This document shows positions 43,695 through 51,807 of a DNA stretch of 64,000 nucleotides, one piece after another. Positions within the stretch are counted from its first letter, which is position 1. Every line of letters begins with the position of its first letter. The notes beneath the pieces were generated by a model. The model made no database searches, was not told where the DNA came from, and saw only the letters and a list, made by a program, of their open reading frames with translations. The translations under genes were made by a program, and so were the position numbers. This DNA comes from Bacteroidota bacterium (GTDB lineage: Bacteria > Bacteroidota > Bacteroidia > JABEUT01), in the NCBI GenBank assembly GCA_013288345.1, contig JABDCA010000005.1:60498-124497 (forward strand). The letters are read 5' to 3'.

Positions 43695-44498
43695 ATGGCT
43701 GAAGGAGAAAAGATACCCGTACCGACCATGGCCGAAATGGCAAGCAAAGGCGAAACGCCTGAAGTCCTCTTTTGGGTTGGCTGCGCCGGAAGCTTTGATG
43801 AAAGGGCAAAGAAAATAACGGTTGCTATTGTTCGTATACTGAACAATGCGGGTATAAAATTTGCCGTATTGGGTACCGAAGAATCCTGCACAGGCGATCC
43901 TGCCAAGCGTGCGGGTAACGAATTCCTTTTTCAGATGCAAGCCATGAACAATATTACTATACTGAATGGGTATGGAGTTAAGAAGATAGTTACCGGTTGC
44001 CCACATTGCTTTAATACTATTAAGAACGAATACCCTTCGTTGGGTGGCACGTACGAAGTAATGCACCATACCAGCTTTATAAACGACCTTATAAAAAGTG
44101 GCAGAATAACTATTGAAGGTGGTTCTTATAAAGGCAAAAAAATTGTTTTTCATGATCCTTGTTATTTGGGCCGTGGTAATGGAATATATGAAGCGCCGAG
44201 AGAAGTTATACTGGAAATGGATGTGATGCTGGCCGAAATGCAACGCAATAAGCACAAAAGCTTTTGCTGTGGTGCAGGCGGAGCACAGATGTTTAAAGAA
44301 GCTGAGAAGGGCGATAAAGAAGTAAATATCGAGCGCACAGAAGAAGCTATGAAAACAGGTGCCGAAGTAATTGCTACAGGCTGCCCTTTTTGCATGACCA
44401 TGATGACCGACGGAGTAAAACATTTTAACAAAGAGCAAAATATAAAAGTGCTTGATGTGGCTGAATTAATTTCGGAAGTAACTTCAAAAAAAGCATAA
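43695..44498 (+). CDS. CCG-domain (heterodisulfide-reductase-type) Fe-S protein
   Basis: This 267-residue protein contains two cysteine-rich CCG domains of the HdrB/GlpC/LutA type. The first has WVGCAGSFDERA, ESCTGDPAKR and TGCPHCFNTIKNEY. The second has HDPCYLGRGN, SFCCGAGGAQMF and TGCPFCMTMM. Such domains bind noncubane 4Fe-4S clusters or act as quinone-linked reductase subunits. The usual partner, a larger ferredoxin-containing Fe-S subunit, is not present next to it here. The electron donor and acceptor are unknown. Confidence 0.9.
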   Translation: MAEGEKIPVPTMAEMASKGETPEVLFWVGCAGSFDERAKKITVAIVRILNNAGIKFAVLGTEESCTGDPAKRAGNEFLFQMQAMNNITILNGYGVKKIVTGCPHCFNTIKNEYPSLGGTYEVMHHTSFINDLIKSGRITIEGGSYKGKKIVFHDPCYLGRGNGIYEAPREVILEMDVMLAEMQRNKHKSFCCGAGGAQMFKEAEKGDKEVNIERTEEAMKTGAEVIATGCPFCMTMMTDGVKHFNKEQNIKVLDVAELISEVTSKKA

Positions 44499-44521
44499 TT
44501 TTTATTTTAAAATTTTGAGCC

Positions 44522-44935
44522 ATGGCTGAAAACAAAACCCAAAAGACAAAAGCAAGCGTTGAAGGTTTTTTAAATACTATTAAAGAAGAACAAAAGCGCA
44601 AGGACAGTTTTACTATTCTTGAACTGATGAAGAAGGCCACTAAAAGCGAACCCAAAATGTGGGGCACTGCTATCGTAGGCCTTGGCGATAGTACATATAA
44701 GCTTGCGAGCGGTAAAGAAAACGAATGGTTCCAAATAGGCTTTGCTTCACGCAGCAAAGATTTTTCAATTTACATGATGGGTGAAAAAGGTGAAAAATAT
44801 AATGCATTATTGAATAAGTTAGGCAAGCATTCTTTTAGTGGAGGTTGCTTGCATGTTGGTAAAATTGCTGATGTTGATACTAAGGTTCTGCTACAGCTTT
44901 TTGAACTACAGGTGAAAGCTAGTTCTCCAAAATAA
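44522..44935 (+). CDS. DUF1801 domain protein
   Basis: This 137-residue protein has the DUF1801 pattern: FLNTIKEEQKRKDSFTILELM, then EPKMWGTAIVGLGDSTYKLASGKENEWFQIGFASRSKDFSIYMM shown here only in part, and a final helix of the LHVGKIADVD type. The family has a YdhG-like fold of unknown function. It follows the CCG-domain gene by 23 bp on the same strand. Confidence 0.88.
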   Translation: MAENKTQKTKASVEGFLNTIKEEQKRKDSFTILELMKKATKSEPKMWGTAIVGLGDSTYKLASGKENEWFQIGFASRSKDFSIYMMGEKGEKYNALLNKLGKHSFSGGCLHVGKIADVDTKVLLQLFELQVKASSPK

Positions 44936-44980
44936 AGGTCACTTTCTTAATTAATAAGTTTTAAAATCTACAAATACTTG

Positions 44981-45529
44981 TCAGTAGTCTATTATAACGC
45001 TTCTAACACTATGCCCCTCTGGATAAACTTCAAGCTTTTTATAATTCATAATTATTACTCCATTTCTTATTATGGCACCAGTAAAAGTACCATTCATACT
45101 AAATTTAAATGCCAGATAAAATCTCCTTCCGTTTATTTTATTAGAAACATGGTATCCTAATGCAGGAGAATGCTTTACAAGTAACCTTTCAATTTCTTTA
45201 ATTATACCTATATCACTCTTCTCAAGCCTTTTCTCAATTTTAAAATCCTTTAATGAATCATTCTTGTTTATAGTAAAAGATACTACTATTAAACTATCTC
45301 CTATTTGCGCCTCACGCTCAACTTCAGGATATATGATTTTATTACAAATTTGTTTCAATAAAGTATCTTCAATGTGAAGAAAATCTTTCCGTTGAATTCT
45401 GCTTATTGAAAATGTTGAATCCGCAATTAGGGTACCATTCTTCTTATAAATTTTTGAAGAATTCTGACCGAATAAAAAGGAGTTACAGAAAATAAAAACC
45501 AGGCTGAATATTTTTTGAAGTGTATCCAT
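44981..45529 (-). CDS. Secreted TonB-C-terminal-like protein
   Basis: This 182-residue protein has a signal peptide (IFSLVFIFCNSFLFGQ) and a C-terminal region resembling the TonB C-terminal domain (YPEVEREAQIGDSLIVVSFTIN, then a KEIERLL helix). It lacks the N-terminal membrane anchor and Pro-rich spacer of true TonB, so energy transduction is unlikely without a partner. The ATG at 45529 is chosen; a longer frame overlaps mnmH. The role is unknown. Confidence 0.65.
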   Translation of the reverse strand: MDTLQKIFSLVFIFCNSFLFGQNSSKIYKKNGTLIADSTFSISRIQRKDFLHIEDTLLKQICNKIIYPEVEREAQIGDSLIVVSFTINKNDSLKDFKIEKRLEKSDIGIIKEIERLLVKHSPALGYHVSNKINGRRFYLAFKFSMNGTFTGAIIRNGVIIMNYKKLEVYPEGHSVRSVIIDY

Positions 45530-45539
45530 TTTAGCAAAT

Positions 45540-46559
45540 CTATATAATTCCTTTCGCAATTTCTTTTGGATTCAATTCCTCAAATTGAATTTTATTAATG
45601 GTGCTTGCATCCCGTTTGGCTACGCCATGGTCGTAGCTCTTATCGTAATATACTAAACTAATCTCACAGGCTTTCTTCAAGTCACCGGTGTTAATAGCCT
45701 CTACTGCCGCTTTCGCATTCTGAAAGCCAACACGCTTTCTTATTTTTTCAATTGATTCTATCAGCTCCTGTGCTGAATATTTCCCATATGCTTGTACCAA
45801 ATACTCAACCCTTTTCTCTACTGGCAGATCAACATAATAGACCTGTGCCGCACGCATTTGAGCATAAAAATCAATTGATACTAAACACCTCCCAATGTTC
45901 TGGCTCTCGTCCTCAAGCCATATCGTTTCGTTTGCAGGTATATTCCAAAGACTCACTGCTAATTCATTTTCAAACATCTCTTGTGTTGGTTGTGGCTCTT
46001 CGCCCAAAGTACCAAAGGCAGAGCCTTTGTGGTGCGCTAACTCCTCTAAATCAATTATGGTCTTACCTAGTTTCTCAATCTCTTTCAATATCAATGTTTT
46101 GCCTGAACCTGTTCGCCCTGCAAGTATTTTTATGCTACGGGGTTCTATAAAAGTATCCAACACCATTTTGCGGAAAGCCTTGTAACCATTCTGCAAGGTA
46201 TATACCTTAAAGCCATACCATTCAAAGAGCCATGCCATGCCTCCACTACGCATACCACCTCTCCAGCAATGCACTAATAATGTACCTGTATTCGAAATAG
46301 TTTCTGCAGTGCGAACAAACTCTGAGAACCTCGGGCTAACCAATTCCATGCCTTTTAGCATAGCAGGTTTCTTACCTTCTTGTTTATATATGGTACCAAT
46401 TATAACACGTTCTTCATTACTGAATAATGGAATATTTACCGCACCTGGTATATGTCCATGTTCAAACTCAGCAGGTGTGCGCACATCAATAACAGGATGT
46501 TGTGATGATAGCTTAAAAAATTCTTGTGCTGTAACAGCTTTCATATTTTGTTTCTCCAT
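45540..46559 (-). CDS. mnmH: tRNA 2-selenouridine synthase
   Basis: This 339-residue enzyme (also called SelU or YbbB) has an N-terminal rhodanese domain with the catalytic Cys in LVHCWRGGMRSGGMAWLFE. A P-loop domain follows (Walker A AGRTGSGKT at about residues 140-148), with ELAHHKGSAFG after it. It replaces sulfur of 2-thiouridine in tRNA wobble position 34 with selenium via a geranylated intermediate. No selD gene is in the window. Length and motifs are normal. Confidence 0.94.
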   Translation of the reverse strand: MEKQNMKAVTAQEFFKLSSQHPVIDVRTPAEFEHGHIPGAVNIPLFSNEERVIIGTIYKQEGKKPAMLKGMELVSPRFSEFVRTAETISNTGTLLVHCWRGGMRSGGMAWLFEWYGFKVYTLQNGYKAFRKMVLDTFIEPRSIKILAGRTGSGKTLILKEIEKLGKTIIDLEELAHHKGSAFGTLGEEPQPTQEMFENELAVSLWNIPANETIWLEDESQNIGRCLVSIDFYAQMRAAQVYYVDLPVEKRVEYLVQAYGKYSAQELIESIEKIRKRVGFQNAKAAVEAINTGDLKKACEISLVYYDKSYDHGVAKRDASTINKIQFEELNPKEIAKGII

Positions 46560-46563
46560 TTCT

Positions 46564-46587
46564 CCCCTCTCTATTTAAAGAGAGGGG
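46564..46587. repeat. CCCCTCTCT dispersed hairpin
   Basis: A perfect 9-bp stem CCCCTCTCT/AGAGAGGGG with a 6-nt loop is followed by TCGGGGGTGAG. This motif is a familiar intergenic repeat in Bacteroidota. It lies between mnmH and the permease gene. Confidence 0.65.
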
Positions 46588-46606
46588 TCGGGGGTGAGTA
46601 GCAGGC

Positions 46607-48061
46607 CTAAGCCTTTTCTTTTTTCTTAACGATGTAGTATACAGGCAAGCCTAGCAACACTATTATAATACCCGGCCAGGTATTATTCTGCGTGCTTTTA
46701 TCAATAAGCAGATCAATACTAATTGCAAGGGCGGTAATTATATACAGCGCAGGCAAAACAGGATATGCGAAAACCTTATATGGCCTTTCAGCATTCGGTT
46801 GTTTTTTTCGCAAAATAAATATTCCGGCTATGGTAAATATGTAAAAGAGCAGCGATGCTATAATAACATAATCCAACAATTGGTTGTATTTACCTGACAG
46901 ACATAGCACAGATGCCCATATACACTGAATGATTAATGATTTGGCCGGTACACCCTTCGCATTTAGCTGGGTTGCCTGTTTAAAGAAAAGTCCGTCCTGG
47001 GCCATGGCATAATAAAGACGTGAACCCGATAGTATTATACCATTGTTGCACCCGAATGTAGATACCATAATTAGTGCTGCCATTACATAAGTCGCAGCAT
47101 TGCCAAGTATTATAGATACTGCAGCTGTTGCCACACGTTCATCTTTTGCATATTGAATGCCCTGCTGCATTACACCCGTTCCGCTTGGTGTGCCATGCAA
47201 TGGCAGTATACACAAGTATGTAATGTTAGCCAGTATGTACAAAACACCTACTATCAATGTTCCGAAAAGCAATGCCAGGGGTATGTTTCGTCCTGGTTTT
47301 TTTATTTCAGCCGATATAAATGTTACGTTGTTCCATGCATCGCTCGAAAATAATGAGCCTACCATTGCCACACCCATAGCAGCTACTAAGGTCATTCCGC
47401 TAATCGGAATTGTGCTTACCTCTCCTTTATCAGAAACTGTAGTTGCCGAAGCATTCCACATATTTTGAAAATTCTCGCGTATAAAATGGCCATTGAACGC
47501 AACAATAAGCCCTACAATTATCAGTAATAACAACGCAATTAGTTTCGCTGAGGTAAATATACCTTGCAGCATTTTACCCGTTTGTACTCCTCTGCTATTT
47601 ATATAGGTTATAATTACAATAGTGGCAATCGCTAATAGCTGTCCTGCTGATACTTTCAGAAAACCTAAATCCAGAATAATATTGGTGGTACTTACTGCCG
47701 GAATAAATACTGCTGTGTATTTGGCAAAGGCAACAGCTACTGCTGCTATGGTACCCGTTTGTATTACTGTAAATACGGTCCAGCCATACATAAACCCTAC
47801 CCTTGGACCATACGCTTCTTTAAGATAAACGTATTGCCCACCTGCCTTTGGCATCATACCGGCAAGCTCGCCATAGCTTAGTGCTGCCATTAATGTAATA
47901 ACGGCACTAACCACCCACGCCAACAACAAATAGCCCGATGAGCCCAACTGTTGTGACATACTGGCACTCACTATAAATATACCCGACCCTATCATTGAGC
48001 CGGCTACTATCATAGTAGCATCGAATAGCGAGAGCGTTTGTTTTAAGGTGTTGTTTTCCAT
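46607..48061 (-). CDS. APC-family amino acid permease
   Basis: This 484-residue protein has about twelve transmembrane helices. The first bears the APC signature MIVAGSMIGSGIF; later phrases include SYGELAGMMPKAGGQYVYLKEAYGP, SSDAWNNVTFISAEIKKPGRNIP and FILRKKQPNAERPYKV. It resembles LAT/SteT-type serine-threonine or heteroexchange permeases. It stands upstream of mnmH on the same strand but is separated by a hairpin repeat, so cotranscription is uncertain. The substrate is unknown. Confidence 0.92.
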   Translation of the reverse strand: MENNTLKQTLSLFDATMIVAGSMIGSGIFIVSASMSQQLGSSGYLLLAWVVSAVITLMAALSYGELAGMMPKAGGQYVYLKEAYGPRVGFMYGWTVFTVIQTGTIAAVAVAFAKYTAVFIPAVSTTNIILDLGFLKVSAGQLLAIATIVIITYINSRGVQTGKMLQGIFTSAKLIALLLLIIVGLIVAFNGHFIRENFQNMWNASATTVSDKGEVSTIPISGMTLVAAMGVAMVGSLFSSDAWNNVTFISAEIKKPGRNIPLALLFGTLIVGVLYILANITYLCILPLHGTPSGTGVMQQGIQYAKDERVATAAVSIILGNAATYVMAALIMVSTFGCNNGIILSGSRLYYAMAQDGLFFKQATQLNAKGVPAKSLIIQCIWASVLCLSGKYNQLLDYVIIASLLFYIFTIAGIFILRKKQPNAERPYKVFAYPVLPALYIITALAISIDLLIDKSTQNNTWPGIIIVLLGLPVYYIVKKKEKA

Positions 48062-48856
48062 TAGCTTATTTACTGAGAGAAGGTGAAAATACGAAATATG
48101 TTACCATTTACCGCAAAGACGCTGAGGCGCAATGTTTATTGTCACACTGAACTTGTCGAAGTGTATTCCATTCCCTTTTTTCACCACTAAGGCACTAAGA
48201 GCACAAAGATTCACTAAGTTTTTGATTCGTAATTTTTAATTCGTAATTGATTCAGGAGGTAGCACCTGATACCCCCTGTTACACTACTAAGTGCTTGATT
48301 TCCAAAATAAATACCCTGAATATTTTTTGTCATTTTGCTACCCCCCCTTTCGTTGAGCCTGTAGAAGTATCTCTTCCATATTAAGTGCATGTGGGTCAGT
48401 GGTGGTATTACTCATAGTATCTAATTTTATAATCAAGGTATTCGTGAGGGCTTCGCTGTTCGCATATCGTTTAATTTTTATCGGAGCTCATGATTATTAA
48501 GCTATTACAATTTTAATTGATGCTTAATAATTGGCGGAAACTGGCGGTTTTTGGCGGTAAATACATCTTCAATTTTCTTGATCTTCAAAGCTTATATCTC
48601 GCCAAAATTTTGACATTTTAATCGTTCTTGCAGGTTTCATTTTTTGTGGTGCCAAATGGTTGGTACAAAGTTACAACTTAGCCTTTGCTTAGTGGTTAAA
48701 AAGGCAATGTAGTTTTCAACAGGTCGAAAAGAGGTTCATAAAAATAGTCATGGTTTCAATCTCATGAACTCTTTTAAAATGAAGTTAAATAATTGAGAAT
48801 ACCCTGAAAACTTCTTGCTAGAATATTTTTTGACCTGGAATATGACCTATGAAAAT
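48062..48856. other. Gene-poor stretch of degraded repeats
   Basis: These 795 bp have no credible gene. From left to right there are: ACCGCAAAGACGCTGAGGCG (48113 region); a TGTCACACTGAACTTGTCGA word (about 48140-48165); a CACTAAGGCACTAAGAGCAC word (about 48184-48215); paired TTCGTAATT words (48225-48250); an imperfect hairpin near 48254-48279; and the TGGCGG array at 48532-48557. The first four resemble intergenic words seen repeatedly in Bacteroidota genomes. The rest is AT-rich with no feature I can name. Confidence 0.6.
48532..48557 (+). repeat. Triple TGGCGG array, copy 2
   Basis: TGGCGG occurs at 48532, 48542 and 48552, exactly 10 bp apart, with AAAC and TTTT spacers. It matches the minus strand of 35312-35337 in motif, count and period. 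Confidence 0.75.
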
Positions 48857-49576
48857 TTATTCCATATTATTAGCAACTGGCTTTGGACTCACCTTATTTA
48901 GATGCAATATTATGGCTTCAATTGTTCTAAATAAATGCTGAAATTTTAATTTATGTTTGACCTCAATTTTGTGTGTGCTAAAATTATAGTTATCAGTACT
49001 ATCGTATTTTTTTTTGTTCCCGAAGACGATTTTTCTTATATCCCTAAACGTTTTCGAGTTGAATTTTCCCCCAGCATGCATTGACATATTCCTATATAAA
49101 TTTAATGTTAATAACCCTTTCTTTTGATCCTTATCCTTGAAAGTTTCAATGCCGAACGTATTTTTCAAAGTATTCTCCCAAACATTTATCTCATAGGAAT
49201 GTTCTATAGCAATTTGGTCTACTATAAACTCTCTAACGTCCGCTTGTGTATGAAGGCTCCATAAGGATCCGATATCAATTTTTCTATCGGAGGGTAAACT
49301 ATTAGGATATAATAAATAAAGTTCTTTTAGATAATCATACATGAACGATTCAAAAGCCGCGAATAAACGAATAAAGCCAAGCTCATAGATGGCCTCTATT
49401 CTTTCCTCGCTAAAATCTAAATATTCGGCAAATTGCTTCACTCTTTCGTCGTCTTTTAAGTCATTATTAGGATCTATTATTGTTTTGTACATTTCGATAA
49501 CAACTAAGATTCCTGAAATCATTTTTTGAGTCTTATTAATTTCTTTTAATAGATTATCTATAGAAGTAAATTTCAT
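48857..49576 (-). CDS. HEPN-domain protein, possible ribonuclease
   Basis: This 239-residue, all-helical protein carries an R-x4-H motif (RNMSMH, residues 162-167), the catalytic signature of HEPN ribonucleases, with an upstream acidic residue in LFAAFESFMYDYLKELY (about 71-87). RiboL-PSP-HEPN and MAE_28990-type families look similar. HEPN proteins act in toxin-antitoxin, abortive-infection and RNA-processing systems. No partner MNT or other antitoxin gene is beside it. The longer frame adds 11 residues; the ATG at 49576 is chosen. Neighbouring DNA is gene-poor and repeat-rich, suggesting acquired material. Confidence 0.65.
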   Translation of the reverse strand: MKFTSIDNLLKEINKTQKMISGILVVIEMYKTIIDPNNDLKDDERVKQFAEYLDFSEERIEAIYELGFIRLFAAFESFMYDYLKELYLLYPNSLPSDRKIDIGSLWSLHTQADVREFIVDQIAIEHSYEINVWENTLKNTFGIETFKDKDQKKGLLTLNLYRNMSMHAGGKFNSKTFRDIRKIVFGNKKKYDSTDNYNFSTHKIEVKHKLKFQHLFRTIEAIILHLNKVSPKPVANNME

Positions 49577-49786
49577 TTTGGCATAAATTTCAAGAGATTG
49601 GTAGGTCAAATTAAAAAATTAAATAATATCAATTACTGAAATCATTCATTATTGTAAAAAATATTTCCTAGAAATAGTATTATCATCCTTTCTATTAACT
49701 GGAAGCTTAGCCCTTGAATTGATTCTCTTAGTACGTTTCGCTCTGGGAATGCCACACTTTAGTTAAAATTATTGCTAATAAAACAA

Positions 49787-49816
49787 AAACCCCCGCCTTT
49801 AGGCAGGGGTTTTTAA
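49787..49816 (-). terminator. Terminator of the xerC-hpf operon
   Basis: The stem CCCCCGCC-TTTA-GGCAGGGG (one mismatch), flanked by A and T runs on both sides, lies 19 bp beyond the hpf stop and would work in either direction. Confidence 0.7.
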
Positions 49817-49834
49817 TTATTAGAGAAATTAAAT

Positions 49835-50134
49835 TTATACCTGTCTTACTTTCTCCTTATGCTTCTTAACCTGTATACGTAAAGCGTCAGTCGATTCGGT
49901 TACAGCCTCTTCAAAGGTCTTGCATTGCTTTTTCGCAAACAGTTCGCCTGTACGGGTCTGAATTTTTATTTCAGCTATTTTATTCTGTGTATCTTTTGAT
50001 TTTTCGACACGGAGGAACACTTCACCACCCATTACTCCATCGTAATAGTGGCCCAGCTTATCTACTTTTTCCTGAATAAAGTCAAGGAGCTTTTTGTCGG
50101 CATCGAAGTGGATGGATTGAATTTTAACTTGCAT
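49835..50134 (-). CDS. hpf: Ribosome hibernation-promoting factor, short form
   Basis: This 99-residue protein belongs to the HPF/RaiA/YfiA family: VKIQSIHFDADKKLLDFIQEKVDKL, then VFLRVEKSKDTQNKIAEIKI and FAKKQCKTFEEAVTESTDAL. It is the short version without the C-terminal dimerisation domain. It binds the 30S decoding region in stationary phase and blocks translation. It follows xerC on the same strand with a 34-bp gap, an arrangement common in Bacteroidota. Confidence 0.93.
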   Translation of the reverse strand: MQVKIQSIHFDADKKLLDFIQEKVDKLGHYYDGVMGGEVFLRVEKSKDTQNKIAEIKIQTRTGELFAKKQCKTFEEAVTESTDALRIQVKKHKEKVRQV

Positions 50135-50168
50135 GATTCTTAGGTTTTATATAGTTATTAAATATTAA

Positions 50169-51047
50169 TTAACCTCGTGGATGCGCCTGCTTATGCACGC
50201 GCTTAAGTTTATCAAGCGTATTGTGGGTATACACCTGTGTTGATGAAAGATTACTATGACCCAATAGCTCTTTTACTGCATTTATATCGGCGCCATTATC
50301 AAGTATATGCGTGGCAAAGGTATGGCGCAATACATGCGGACTCTTTTTTTGTAGGGTTGTTACCATGCCCAAATATTTTTTTGTCATCCGGTACACTTCC
50401 TGATCGTATAAGGGTGTGCCATTTTCGTTCACAAAAAAAGATGCACAATCAGTACCTATTTTTTTTCGTTCACTGCGATACTCTTCGGCATACTTTTTAA
50501 AGAAGGGGGTAATAGGTATTATCCTTTCCTTGTTTCTTTTACCTAATACTTTTATAGTCAGGTTATACAGGTTCACATCACTATCCTTTAAGGTAATAAG
50601 CTCGGTGCGCCTAATGCCGGTAGCATAAAAAAGTTCCAGCACCAGTCTGTCGCGTACTCCGGTAAAACCTTCAGGAAATTTAATATCGGTAAACAAACTC
50701 TCCATTTCTTTTTTGTTTACAAACACCGGCAGGCGTGATGGGGTTTTAGGAGAGATTATTTTTGCCATAGGTGTAGTTTCAATAACACCTTCGCGCAATA
50801 AAAATTTATAAAACGTACGCAGGGTAGATGCTTTGCGTATAACACTTTTAGCAGCCATTTTTTCCTGCATAAGCCCTGCCATCCACGAACGTATCATAAC
50901 GGCGGTAGCCTCTTCGGGCTTTTCAATTTCATACATCTTCTTCAGGAACTCACTGTATTGTTTCATATCATTCTGATACGAAACCAGTGTGTGTGGTGAA
51001 AACTTTTTCTCAAACCTTAAATATTCCAGGAACTTATCCGACATCAT
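50169..51047 (-). CDS. xerC: Tyrosine recombinase XerC-like
   Basis: This 292-residue recombinase has an N-terminal SAM-like core-binding domain ([19 protein letters not shown]) and a catalytic domain with the conserved set: Arg in [13 protein letters not shown], His-x-x-Arg in [17 protein letters not shown], later His in [15 protein letters not shown], and the Tyr nucleophile in the last phrase. It is probably a housekeeping dimer-resolution recombinase. It is also the only recombinase in the window that could in principle act on inverted repeats, though nothing links it to the 8-9.5 kb segment. The start is one of two consecutive ATGs; a GTG precedes them. Confidence 0.92.
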   Translation of the reverse strand: MMSDKFLEYLRFEKKFSPHTLVSYQNDMKQYSEFLKKMYEIEKPEEATAVMIRSWMAGLMQEKMAAKSVIRKASTLRTFYKFLLREGVIETTPMAKIISPKTPSRLPVFVNKKEMESLFTDIKFPEGFTGVRDRLVLELFYATGIRRTELITLKDSDVNLYNLTIKVLGKRNKERIIPITPFFKKYAEEYRSERKKIGTDCASFFVNENGTPLYDQEVYRMTKKYLGMVTTLQKKSPHVLRHTFATHILDNGADINAVKELLGHSNLSSTQVYTHNTLDKLKRVHKQAHPRG

Positions 51048-51135
51048 CACGCTCTTCTTAAATTCTCTTAACGAAGATACGCCTAAAAGGTTGCAAAGGC
51101 AATTTTTTTAACACTTTTTATTACCCTCATCCTTA

Positions 51136-51155
51136 CTTCTCCCTTAAGGGAGAAG
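51136..51155. repeat. CTTCTCCC dispersed hairpin
   Basis: A perfect 8-bp stem CTTCTCCC-TTAA-GGGAGAAG is preceded by TACCCTCATCCTTA. It is another member of the CT-rich hairpin family, in the gap between xerC and the VOC gene. Confidence 0.6.
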
Positions 51156-51306
51156 CGTTACTAAATACTATCTGGGTTCTATTATCTTTTATGCGCCGCA
51201 TTAACTATACACCAGACCGCAATAGGAATAGATAATTATATGCATTCAAGTAGGTATTCTGTACAATTGAAATGTCTTTCCTGCTTGGGAAAGACAAAAG
51301 ATAGGG

Positions 51307-51669
51307 CTACACCAATTCCAGCAACTCTATTCTGTTGCCAAAAGGGTCGGTAAACGATAGGCGTTTTTGGCCGGGTACAGGTGTTTCCTCTTTTATAGCA
51401 ACCATGTGCATTTCTAAATGTTCGCGGGCAGTTTGCAGGTTACCTACCTCAAAAGCTGGATGGCGTTTCGATTTATTTATCTCGTTTTCGGTGCCTATAT
51501 GTAGTTGTATATCACCTACTTGGTACCAAAGGCCGCCATTGGGTATAAGTGCCTCAGGTTTAGGTATTTCTTTAAGCCCTATGGTATAGGTATAAAACCT
51601 TCTTGCCTCTTCTTCTTTATCTCGGGGTATGCAAATTTGCAGATGGTTAAGGCGCTTAAAGTCTATCAT
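51307..51669 (-). CDS. VOC superfamily (glyoxalase-like) protein
   Basis: This 120-residue protein has the paired beta-alpha-beta-beta-beta modules of the VOC fold. Likely metal ligands are visible: His in LNHLQICIP, His in IQLHIGTEN and Glu in NRIELLELV. YTIGLKEIPKP is the usual loop after the first helix. The longer frame runs into repeat DNA, so the ATG at 51669 is used. The substrate is unknown. Confidence 0.9.
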   Translation of the reverse strand: MIDFKRLNHLQICIPRDKEEEARRFYTYTIGLKEIPKPEALIPNGGLWYQVGDIQLHIGTENEINKSKRHPAFEVGNLQTAREHLEMHMVAIKEETPVPGQKRLSFTDPFGNRIELLELV

Positions 51670-51688
51670 ATGAGCAAAGATACGCAAT

Positions 51689-51770
51689 AGAACACGGATG
51701 ACACGGATATTATAGATAAGCACAGATAAAATCACTGTGAATCCGTTTAATCGGTCAAATCTATGTTCCA
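51689..51770. repeat. ACACGGAT-type dispersed intergenic repeat
   Basis: This stretch (GAACACGGATGACACGGAT, AGCACAGATAAAATCAC, GTGAATCCGTTTAATCGG, CTATGTTCC) resembles a repeat seen between many Bacteroidota genes, with an overall inverted-repeat character. It fills the gap between the divergent VOC and nadK genes. Confidence 0.55.
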
Positions 51771-51781
51771 TTGTATTTTGC

Positions 51782-51789
51782 TACCTTTG
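51782..51789 (+). promoter_or_regulatory. Candidate -7 box for nadK
   Basis: TACCTTTG (TAnnTTTG) lies 18 bp before the nadK ATG at 51808 and directly beside the dispersed repeat. Confidence 0.5.
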
Positions 51790-51807
51790 AATATTATAAA
51801 TCAGCTT

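Noticed and set aside
43638..44438. 266-codon minus-strand frame opposite the CCG-domain gene
   Set aside because: It mirrors a gene with clear Fe-S motifs. Its Phe/His/Cys-rich translation has no family pattern.
48105..48260. CRISPR array
   Set aside because: The words are different from one another and are not regularly spaced direct repeats with spacers. No cas genes are present.
50169..51047. Invertase dedicated to the 8-9.5 kb segment
   Set aside because: It is over 40 kb away, beside hpf, and has ordinary XerC features. A link cannot be supported from sequence.
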